Origin: a virus
Direction: 5' to 3' (one strand)
Virus record (IMG/VR): IMGVR_UViG_3300033994_001782
Span: 1 to 21,397 of that record
DNA length: 21,397 nt
Shown: positions 9,101 through 15,600 of the stretch, piece by piece
Layout: the number at the start of each line of letters is the position of its first letter
Numbering within the stretch: position 1 is the first letter of the stretch
Position numbers and translations under genes: made by a program
Notes under the pieces: generated by a model
Seen by the model: only the letters and a program-made list of their open reading frames with translations
Databases searched by the model: none
Told to the model about the DNA's origin: nothing

Positions 9101-11027
9101 TACAAACACCAGTTACTGTAGTAATACCCTGAACCTCAAAGAAAGTTCCACCAAGACTCACATTAGTTACTTTATTGTAAATTGGGTCACTTCCAAATGA
9201 AGAGTATGAAATAATATCTCCCGGTTTTATCAATTTTACAAAATTCTTATCTAATCCCGCAGAAACAGTGCTAATTCCACTACTAGAAGCGGTTATATTA
9301 AAAGTTGATCCCGGACTTGCAATGTATGATTTTTTACTTAATAATAAGTCAGCATTAAATGTAGATATTCCTGTTTGAGAATATATTGATTTAATATCTC
9401 TGATTGAGTAGTCTGTTACAGAGTTAATCAATCGAGAATCGTCAATTCCATTTATAGAAATGGGCTCGTTTTCTAAAAATTTACCACTAACTTGATATAA
9501 TGTTAAAGAATCTACTCCTGCATCAGTATTTGATACTAAATATCCCGAAGCATTACTTCTCTTTCCTTCAATAAAGGCTGGAGTTGATAGTGTACTTGTA
9601 AATGAGGTTGTTAACCCAATAGTGGTATAAGTTTGAATATCAAACAATCTTAATTCAAACCTACTTGTATTATCAACATAACTAGTCTCTGGAATAAAGT
9701 CATAGACTCTAGCGTATCCAATTGTTGTTCCAGCTGCGATATAAGCATCGGAACCAATTCTAGAATCCATCAAACTGACCACGGAATCAGTTCCCAATCC
9801 TGGATTTACTGATCCATAAACATTATTAACGATGCACAAAGATCCTGAATTGTAAGATACTGACTGAGTATCTGATTTTTTGGTTGTTCTTGCTTTCGGA
9901 ACATCCAATAAGGTTGCAGCTATAGTTTCAACATCAAATCCTTGAACATATGCTTTTCCTGGTCCAATTTCATAGACCATTAAATCTTCTGATGGAATAT
10001 TTCCTTGAGCTGTTCTTTGATTCTCAAAAAACATCCCATCAGAAAGAGTTTTATCGTTTAAAGAATCTCTTACAAAAAGTGTAAATGGTTTTACGAAATA
10101 ATCTCCAGATTCATCATAAGTTCTTCTAGCTAATTGTTCTCTTAAAATATTATACTGTGGGTTTTCATCAAAAAACTGAGGAATACCTCCTTGAACTCTT
10201 AAAATTTCAACAAAAGAATCAGTTTGATTATCATCAATTTCTTTCTTCGATAATACCAGTTCCAACTTAAATCTGTCCGCACCAGGAGCTGCATAATTAG
10301 AGAATCCCTGAGCATTGTCAAAAAGTGTTGGATCTTCATAAGCATTTACAATACTTTCCAGAACATCAAATCCAACCTTATATGAAGGATTAATGCCATA
10401 TTGATCTAACAAAATAGTCTGTTCACCAACTCTAGCAAAAGTTCCTCTTACAAAGTAAATACCAGGAGCTACAGAAACTGCTGAACCTTCAGCAGTTGCA
10501 TTCTGTGCAAGTGTGTTTGCAAATCCTTGTCCAGCTTGTATTGTTGACTGTCCATAAGTTACAGGAGTTTCCAATAAAAGAGTTTCACCATCACTAAAAA
10601 TCTTTACATCAAAATCTTCACCTCCACTTTGAAGATATTTAATATAAAGAGTATAGTTACCTCTTTCAGAATCAGTGTTAGTTAAAAGATATACTACTTC
10701 AGCAGTTACTCCACTACTTTGTCCTCTAATTTTTGATCCTAAAAGCTGATCAAAATATAATGAAATAGGAGCTCCATTATAGACAGGTTCAATTTGAATA
10801 GCATATAATGGTGATTCATATTTTAATTGCCCAGGAATTACAACAGATCCCTCTTTAAAAATATGAGTACCAAATCTTTCAATCTGAGTTTGATTGATTG
10901 ACTGAATTGTATTCAGTTCTCTAGCCTGGATCGGATATCCCGGTTTAAAAAGAACTTTATAATAATCTTTTTGGGGATCAAAATCGTCAAAGTATGGTGA
11001 GACGTTGAGATTAGTTTCCTGTGGCAT
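3189..11027 (-). CDS. DUF4815-type giant virion structural protein (2612 aa), probably baseplate periphery or fibre
   Basis: The N-terminus (MPQETNLNVSPYFDDF, then FKPGYPIQARELNTIQSI and FGTHIFKEGSVVIPG) is the characteristic start of DUF4815 proteins in marine T4-like phages. A coiled coil follows at about residues 1119-1147 (LEDRIQRLEKYTTLTMLETK). The conserved core includes DPLAQSFYVREDSGIFITS (about 1770) and GSLFKSQNGSTWSPAQLEDL (about 1911-1930). The C-terminus (FSIKIVMASENQATPP) is also typical. Inserted modules include GE...SGA units (about 860-920 and elsewhere), a Gly-rich GY block (about 2014-2080) and an RG..GT module (about 2195-2270). The family is structural; its exact place in the virion is not established here. 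It occupies the position of T4 genes 9-12, which suggests a baseplate-edge or fibre-connecting role (inference). It starts six bases after the gp8 stop with a weak AAAGAA Shine-Dalgarno and runs unbroken for 7.8 kb. Confidence 0.85.
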   Translation of the reverse strand: MPQETNLNVSPYFDDFDPQKDYYKVLFKPGYPIQARELNTIQSINQTQIERFGTHIFKEGSVVIPGQLKYESPLYAIQIEPVYNGAPISLYFDQLLGSKIRGQSSGVTAEVVYLLTNTDSERGNYTLYIKYLQSGGEDFDVKIFSDGETLLLETPVTYGQSTIQAGQGFANTLAQNATAEGSAVSVAPGIYFVRGTFARVGEQTILLDQYGINPSYKVGFDVLESIVNAYEDPTLFDNAQGFSNYAAPGADRFKLELVLSKKEIDDNQTDSFVEILRVQGGIPQFFDENPQYNILREQLARRTYDESGDYFVKPFTLFVRDSLNDKTLSDGMFFENQRTAQGNIPSEDLMVYEIGPGKAYVQGFDVETIAATLLDVPKARTTKKSDTQSVSYNSGSLCIVNNVYGSVNPGLGTDSVVSLMDSRIGSDAYIAAGTTIGYARVYDFIPETSYVDNTSRFELRLFDIQTYTTIGLTTSFTSTLSTPAFIEGKRSNASGYLVSNTDAGVDSLTLYQVSGKFLENEPISINGIDDSRLINSVTDYSIRDIKSIYSQTGISTFNADLLLSKKSYIASPGSTFNITASSSGISTVSAGLDKNFVKLIKPGDIISYSSFGSDPIYNKVTNVSLGGTFFEVQGITTVTGVCNGALSNINQNVTNIVKIESNISGTKSLMTRLGDKNIATLDFAENEVIQRRTFTGSFSSNTISVTIPSEDTDIFFESFDEDRYVLSYPDGNYEPLRRDQFLLETTGKTVTLSNLSKSSGNYEIIATVKNTGASSKSKKFNKTSSVIISNSKLTSSGIGSTTLNDGLTYSPIYGTRVQDKQISLGVPDAVRFLAIFESEDISDPVLPNLTLSGFSGPSNSNADFIVGEQIKGQSSGAVAIVINKVDSNKLEYVNLNTFNFSIGEAIIGKESSTQAVVNSKLRGSKNISNNYSLDDGQRSTYYDYSRIVRKRNVAEPKGKLRVIFQNYTIDPSDTGEFITVNSYSQENFKYDVSYYGNVRLTDFVDIRPRVGSFNSSTRSPFEFDSRNFDVDGQYSEYILAPGENITLNYTYYVGRIDKVILRTDGLFEIIQGEPDNIPIIPKNKSNTLDIATIYVPPYTYNVKNVAVDMSIHKRYRMSDISKLEDRIQRLEKYTTLTMLETKTENLVIKDAETGLDRFKCGFFVDNFMSQEYQDVTNRSFRSAIDTSKGALRPRNYTTLIDLQLGSEAILGVGQTFKPNVDQSYVTDLGSPGIRKTGDLITLDYNEVLYYEQPYATKTESVTPFLVRYWEGIIQLNPPIDSWIEEEFRTVNNMVVNEFTQILPDENVTVTENVVVDERVSQDEANAQFGVDPNIWIETVRNILSDVKTIGGVPVNLDNNRLQRRAAGGSNRQGEIGFYDGTDRLRLEVNYGQVSQDDRNIISRILPPDAARSFFNRLDNVPAFAGFVVVDIDLSNPRGTVTVEDNIEETTETTQSTVIIPPEILTEETISNSISNYTEPVRFVRSRNIEFDVRGLRPVTRFYPFFEGIDVSNYVVPKLVEIEMISGKFEIGETVTSGPFDTETKVSFRVCKPNHKTGPFDGSNPPSITNPVPVVDFTTGEVLPQDPILVSKPDIFTLNPYTQQSIPDDYSESSTFLNVDTRALQLPSETEYFGLVRPEMTLIGSSSGAVARVTRVRLVSDSAGRLLGSLFIPNPKVIGNPKWTNGQNTFTVIDTPDLNNLDQIFDEFIANSRINESSAQAEYSSSGIINVEELTITTTRDITIIPERVRNVTTITNKTTLTSDVNFVPGSGGQWELWDPLAQSFYVREDSGIFITSCDIFFETKDDSIPVTFQIRPMIAGVPSTLTVPFSEVTLEPDQVNVSTDGTIPTRIRFPSPVYLNGPREIQTRQSPIGSQQSSEYAMVLLSGSPNYRVFISELGQNDIYTGIKVSQQYTLGSLFKSQNGSTWSPAQLEDLRYKLYRADFVDQGLVRFFNPDLALSNKKVAVTGANQLLPLSRKIVVGLGSTGFDSTNVVPGASLVQGSATGTLVAIGGSITIGTGASVTNVGTGYSTGTYTGVALQTQTGVGFGAEATLIIDGNQQVSTITITNGGNNYVLGDILSIPESSSLNSGFGAQFQVTSIASNNTFVIDNVQGTFSVGLTTISYINSSGITTVVGPSVTISSINVDQYNTGLHMKIYQPNHGMHSPENYVQISKMRPTFDGDFADTITELEQGGLSVTLDDSTGFEIFEGLPVSALNPGYALIGYEVFEYTSVAANTLTISQRGVDGTQVSQFTYPAGSPVEKYEFNGISLRRINKVHNLSLVDQTVHPTELNSYHIKIEMGATDFEGTSIGVDRTNDLYFLETVQKGRSGTNITSNIQFEAITPTFANIVPGGTTLNGRLRTFTGTSVGGNEDSFADSGFQPIEIGEINYLPTPRLVCSRVNEERNIQNSPGSKSLTMEFVFETTNSLVSPVIDTIKTSTILTSNLVNNPNGIGENANYATTDNTRSLFDDDHSTIYISKPVRLKIPANSLKVLLSASRNTQNDIRVLYRLFRTDAPEVSQNYELFPGYSNYRVDGQGIRRIIDESLNDGSSDRKVDQTSDRSFKDYEYTVDDLPEFDAFSIKIVMASENQATPPMVKQLRAIATIKPTP
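4205..4445 (-). other. 'IG.E...Y.SV..NTLTI..RG..GT...INKVH' module in the DUF4815 protein
   Basis: Visible landmarks are GYALIGYEVFEYTSVAANTL, ISQRGVDGTQ, VEKYEF and ISLRRINKVHNL. A recognisably related module is in the neighbouring giant protein (15105-15350), with IKIGNEIMRINSV, VQRPWMGTGIS and DNIINFVH. This 'value, type, RG..GT' pattern is common in phage virion proteins; its function is unknown. Confidence 0.55.
4780..4985 (-). repeat. Gly-rich GY repeat block in the DUF4815 protein
   Basis: Two consecutive units, VTNVGTGYSTGTYTGVALQT and ITITNGGNNYVLGDILSIPE, joined by a GFGAEATL....Q.VS link. They match the units in gp14 and the giant protein in the order Gly-Tyr turn, strand, 'G..A.A' strand, 'V..ITI.N.G'. 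Confidence 0.65.
8273..8445 (-). repeat. Tandem GE...G..SGA modules in the DUF4815 protein
   Basis: Two units in tandem: FIVGEQIKGQSSGAVAIV, then a K..SNKLEYVNL link, then FSIGEAIIGKESSTQAVV. Single related units occur in the same protein at about 6010-6120 (LIGSSSGAVARV), 9455-9575 (IEGKRSNASGYLV) and 10685-10745 (IRGQSSGVTAEV). Confidence 0.6.
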
Positions 11028-11033
11028 AATTCT

Positions 11034-12584
11034 TTAGAATTGCAAAATGACTTTGATATCTTCTTTTTGATTAGATGATCTGGTTATCGAAGGTCTATTA
11101 TCGACGTAAATGATATTTCCAGAATATTTTTTAACTTCTGGATTAGACACACCAGATTCGAAGGATTGACCCAAGTAGTATGTTCTATTATTTATTACTG
11201 TTGATATACCTGTGAAGTTTGTATCAATAGATAAAGAGCTTGCTGTTCCTACGATTGCCGTAGTTCCACCTGTACTAATATTGGAAGTAAATCTATTGAG
11301 ACTGAATCCATAAGTTGGATTTGTTTTAGCAGTTCCATCTGTATTAAATCCAACAAGAGATTTATCTTGCCAATATTTCAAGACACCCGTATTTTGATCA
11401 TAAGAAATTACTCTACCAACAGCTGTAGATCCTACACCGATTGTTTGAATAATTTGACTGTCTGTGGGGAAAAATGCTGATTGAAAATTACCGGATAATT
11501 TTATTGCACCAACTGCACTTGCTTTATCTAAAGTTAAAATTGAAGATGAGTTGTATGCTTCTGGATTTTCTACAATTCCAACTCTTGCAATTTGATTTCC
11601 AGTGATAAAATCTGGGTTTTCTATATCATTCTCAATTCTAGAATAAACAATTACGTTATACGCACCAAGTTCTCTATAGATATCAGCTCCGTGACCACCT
11701 TGAGGAGGAATAATAACATCAAATGATGGAGATATAGAACCAGAAGGCACATTACCATCAACAATATCTACAGTTCCATAAGTATATCCCGATCCCCCTT
11801 TAGAAATTGTTACTGACTCGACTTTTGAATCGTTATTAATTGTGATCGTACATTCAGCTCCAGTACCATCACCTTTAATAGGAACTCTTGTATAAGTTTG
11901 ATTAGCAGTTCCAAGACCAACACCACGATTAGTTATCGTTACAATCTTCAACTGTCCACTGGTAGATGAATTATTTCTAACAGCAGCATTTTCTGTACTT
12001 GTTTCCCAGTTTTTAGGAACAGGAATAAAATTAACAGAATCAAACTTAATGATATCACTTGGTTTAATAGTATAGAGATATTTCCAAATATAACCATCAC
12101 CACTACTTCCAGCAGATCTTGGTTCTAAGTCAACAAAAGTAGGTTCATCTAGTGATGGTCTACCTTCTGGATTTTCGGGTGAAGTTCCATTATTCAGACA
12201 AATGTAAACTCTGAAATCACTATTGATCACATAATAATTTGCGGAATATAAACTAGTTGATCCAGAAGGTCTGGAAGTTCTATTTCTACTGATATCATGA
12301 CGATACATATCATAAGTAATTCCAGACTGCCAAGTGACCTTACGGACAACTTGCTTTACATCGTCTTCTCCAATTTTTTTGAGAGCAATCATTGTGTCCC
12401 AATAATCATTCTCTTGATCAAAATTGTCTATCGGGGCAGGAGGGAGTACATCCCAAGTTGGAGAAAAATCTGTTGCATTAGGAAGAGCCACAAAGGAATA
12501 ATAAGAATTCTCAGAAGAAGTTGCCGCAGAGACAAAGTTCTTAGCATTTAGTATTCTTAATTGGTCAGTTATAATTGCAGACAT
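11034..12584 (-). CDS. 8: gp8-like baseplate wedge protein with two inserted segments (516 aa)
   Basis: T4 gp8 is a baseplate wedge subunit of about 334 aa. Matching landmarks here are FRVYICLNNGTSPENP, then EPGDGYVWEYLF-like GSSGDGYIWKYLYTIKPSD (residues about 160-177), then ARVGIVENPEAYN (about 333-345). The C-terminus KYSGNIIYVDNRPSI...EDIKVILQF parallels the T4 end (HSGEMIYMENRPPI...). Against T4 there are two extra segments. The first, at about 205-285, is Gly-rich (GDGTGAECTITIN, KGGSGYTYG). The second, at about 346-475, includes a GVGSTAVGRVISYDQNTGVL unit of the SGA type. The start MSAIITDQLRILNAKNFV is typical of marine relatives. It follows the giant gene by 20 bases containing a late-promoter-like octamer and precedes the DUF4815 gene by six. 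The assignment rests on motif matches recalled from T4, strongest at the C-terminus, and on gene order. Confidence 0.85.
   Translation of the reverse strand: MSAIITDQLRILNAKNFVSAATSSENSYYSFVALPNATDFSPTWDVLPPAPIDNFDQENDYWDTMIALKKIGEDDVKQVVRKVTWQSGITYDMYRHDISRNRTSRPSGSTSLYSANYYVINSDFRVYICLNNGTSPENPEGRPSLDEPTFVDLEPRSAGSSGDGYIWKYLYTIKPSDIIKFDSVNFIPVPKNWETSTENAAVRNNSSTSGQLKIVTITNRGVGLGTANQTYTRVPIKGDGTGAECTITINNDSKVESVTISKGGSGYTYGTVDIVDGNVPSGSISPSFDVIIPPQGGHGADIYRELGAYNVIVYSRIENDIENPDFITGNQIARVGIVENPEAYNSSSILTLDKASAVGAIKLSGNFQSAFFPTDSQIIQTIGVGSTAVGRVISYDQNTGVLKYWQDKSLVGFNTDGTAKTNPTYGFSLNRFTSNISTGGTTAIVGTASSLSIDTNFTGISTVINNRTYYLGQSFESGVSNPEVKKYSGNIIYVDNRPSITRSSNQKEDIKVILQF
11370..11552 (-). repeat. 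SGA-type module inside gp8
   Basis: The segment contains the strand pair SQIIQTIGVGSTAVGRVI, followed by a D-Q-N-T-G-V-L-K-Y link. This is the same order as the gp14 and DUF4815 modules. It interrupts the stretch between the 'VENPEAY' and 'KYSGNIIYVDNRP' landmarks, which lie close together in T4 gp8. Confidence 0.5.
11748..11960 (-). repeat. Gly-rich GY repeat block inside gp8
   Basis: About 70 residues with LKIVTITNRGVGLG, GDGTGAECTITIN and VTISKGGSGYTYG. This is the same strand-and-turn order as the repeat units of gp14. It follows the conserved GDGYIWKYLY region of gp8. Confidence 0.6.
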
Positions 12585-12601
12585 TTTATGAGTTTTTTAT
12601 C

Positions 12602-12609
12602 TATTTATG
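12602..12609 (-). promoter_or_regulatory. Candidate T4-type late promoter upstream of gp8
   Basis: The minus-strand octamer CATAAATA overlaps the TAA stop of the giant gene and lies 17 bases before the gp8 ATG. No good Shine-Dalgarno lies in between, so a transcript from here would have a very short leader. It is one base from the T4 late promoter consensus and identical to the sites at 2419-2426 and 168-175. Confidence 0.45.
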
Positions 12610-15600
12610 AAACGTAATTGCGGTATTTGAGTGGATTATACCTTTGAACAGTAGGTGAAGTCGATACTCCAATCAATCCATTATTGTAGGAATTGAATTC
12701 TTTACCATCAATTCTTATAAAATCATGAATTCTTCCCCAACTATACTCACCATAGAAAGAACTATATCCAATACCGGACAACCCATTATAATCATCAACC
12801 CGTACTGTTACTTTTGCGACATAAGTTAAACCAATACCTAAGACATCAGTTTGTCCGATAGAAACAGATGCAACTTCATATACGTTATCAATAAATGTAG
12901 AACCAATACTTAGAGTAGCTCCACTTGGATAAATTGAAGTTAATCCATTTCCAACATTAGAGTTGAAGACTACGAAGTAATAACCAGTCTGTATTCCACT
13001 AATACCCGTAGTTGCAATTCCCACATTATTAATTGCGGTGTCTCTTAAGAATGAATTTTGTGGAATAAAGAGATCAAACACAACTCCATTAAAACCAAAT
13101 CCAACTGTAGTTTGGGCAATTCCCGTGATTACTCCAAAATCACCATCATAAGAAACAGTATCAATGACCTCTCTAGTAACTTCGGGAGAAGATATGAGAA
13201 CAATAGGTGGATTTGTGGTTGTATATCCAGTTCCTGGGTTAATAATACTTATCGAAGAAACTGTTCCACCAACAGATATTGTTGATGTTGCAGATGCTCT
13301 TTGAGTGGTTCCAAGTCCTACAGGATTTTCAATGATTACAACAGGATTTGTTGAATAACCAACTCCACCATCAGAAATAATAATCGATGATATAGTTCCT
13401 GCAACTGAAACAACAGCAGTAGCTGCAGCTGCAACTAAATGATCTTGTGAAGTAATTACAATCTTTTTCTGAGGTATCTCAGTTGTTCCATCTTGTAAAT
13501 ATTCATCAGCACTATCAAAGAATGTTTTAACACTCTCCACAAAGATTTGAGTTGATCCTACACTTACACTTTGAATAATATTTGATGTTGGATTGATCAA
13601 TGGTTCATAAAGAATTCTATCCTTAGAAATTTTCTGACCATTAATAATCTTATCTTCAGTTTGCCTGCACCAAATTACAGGTCTTGATAAAGTTTCATCT
13701 TGAGTGATTCCTGGACCAGGATAAACATTAGTTTCAGCAACATCTGTAGATATGATATCGGTTACAAGTCTAGAATTTTCTTTTAGACTTCCAATATCAC
13801 TATTAATTCTTAAAGTATCACCCTCTTTTACAGTTTCCAGTATATCAACATTTACAGTATCAACAGATCCAGTTCCTCTATAGAATAGAATCTTCGAGAA
13901 GTCTCCTTCTTTTGGTGCCTCATTAAATGTTATAATACTTCCACCATTGAAGGTATAAGAAGCATCAGGAACCTGTAAAACATCATTAATGAATATTAAA
14001 AGATTTGATTTTACTTCAATATTAGAACCCTTTTTAGCTCTAATAGTTGTCTGTTCACCATTAATCTTAATCGGGAAAGTCTTTCTTTGACCATCGAAAA
14101 GAGAATCTATCGGATCAATAACTTGAAGATCTCCAACAGTCCATCCAGTAAATTCATCTGTAAAGGTTCTATCCACAGAAATTTGGAATTCATTAAATGG
14201 TAATGAAGTATCTGTTGGAATTCCAGTTGTTCCACCAATTGCAACTGTTAGAATTTCACCTTGACCATATCCATAACCAGTGTTTCTAATTTCAAAAGAA
14301 ATTACACTGGATCCCTGTCCAACCACAATATCAGCGACCGCACCAGTTCCAATTCCACTAGAAACAGAACTATAAATCAGAGGAATATTTGAATAAGAAA
14401 GAGGATCATCAAAAATAACAATTGGAGGATTTGTAGAAGTATAACCAGTTCCTGGATTTGTGATTGCGATCCCAGTTACATGGCCATCGACTATGATTGC
14501 AGTTCCGACATATGTGATGTTTGGAGTTGCAGTACTAGACGTTGCTACTCCAACATTTACGGTTTGGATACCAGATCTATAACCAGATCCACTATTTCCA
14601 ATACTAATCTGTGAGATTGTTCCTGCAATAGAGACTGTTGCAGTTCCTCCTGCAGATACTAGAGGTTGATATCCAAAACCAGCAGTTGATCCAACAGAAA
14701 CTATTACTCCACCAAGAGGGATATTGCTGGTATTAATATCATATGAAGATGAAGTTGCAGTTCCAGTAAATGTTATTGAAGTAATTCCAGTGTTTTCTGA
14801 GAGATCATAGTCTCCTACAATTTGAACAGATCCAGGTCTTGATGGTCCTTGGAAAATATCATTGATTAGAACAATTGCATTACTTGTTGAGAATCCTGCA
14901 ATATTAGATCCATTGGATTTTAAAGTAAATGTATTATTAGTTCCGTTAAAGCCCGAGGAAATGTCATCGAAAATGTAATTGTATGAGTAAGGCTCAGAGT
15001 CGCCATTTACAAATCCAGACCTAATGAATGATCTTCCAGTAAAAGTAGAACGAGTTTCAATGCCAACAAAATCCCTACTATCTGGTGGATTGGTTACAGA
15101 TCCAATTGGAGTTAATCCATATGGAGCATGTACAAAATTAATAATATTATCTACGATGTTATAATCACCCTTAACTTTTGTTACTAAAGAGTGAGCTGGG
15201 TGAGTTGATATTCCCGTACCCATCCATGGTCTTTGAACTAATACCTTATTAGTTCCACCAATTCCAACTGAATTGATTCTCATAATCTCATTACCAATCT
15301 TTATCAAATCTCCACCAAAGAAAGATGTAATTCCAGATAAAGTGATTATACTATCAAAAATACCAATAGAACTTGATGCTTTGGATGTTATTGCAGTTGC
15401 AACAATTGGAGATTGAATTAAATTGTCAATTCCTATAATAACTCTTGAATTTTGATTAGTTGAAACAAATCTATGAGAAGTTCCAATTCCAACATGAGTA
15501 ATATCTAATACATTAGGTGGATTTCTAAGAGCATCTGAGGCAGAAGCAGCAACTCTAACGTTAAAATCATTACTCTTAACGATGTAAACCGAAGATGGTA

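Noticed and set aside
11028-11033. Late promoter between gp8 and the DUF4815 gene
   Set aside because: The gap is six bases with no CATAAATA- or TATAAATA-like octamer.
13185-14663. CRISPR array or other DNA-level direct-repeat array
   Set aside because: The similarity is at protein level inside one open frame, with no uniform repeat or unique spacers.
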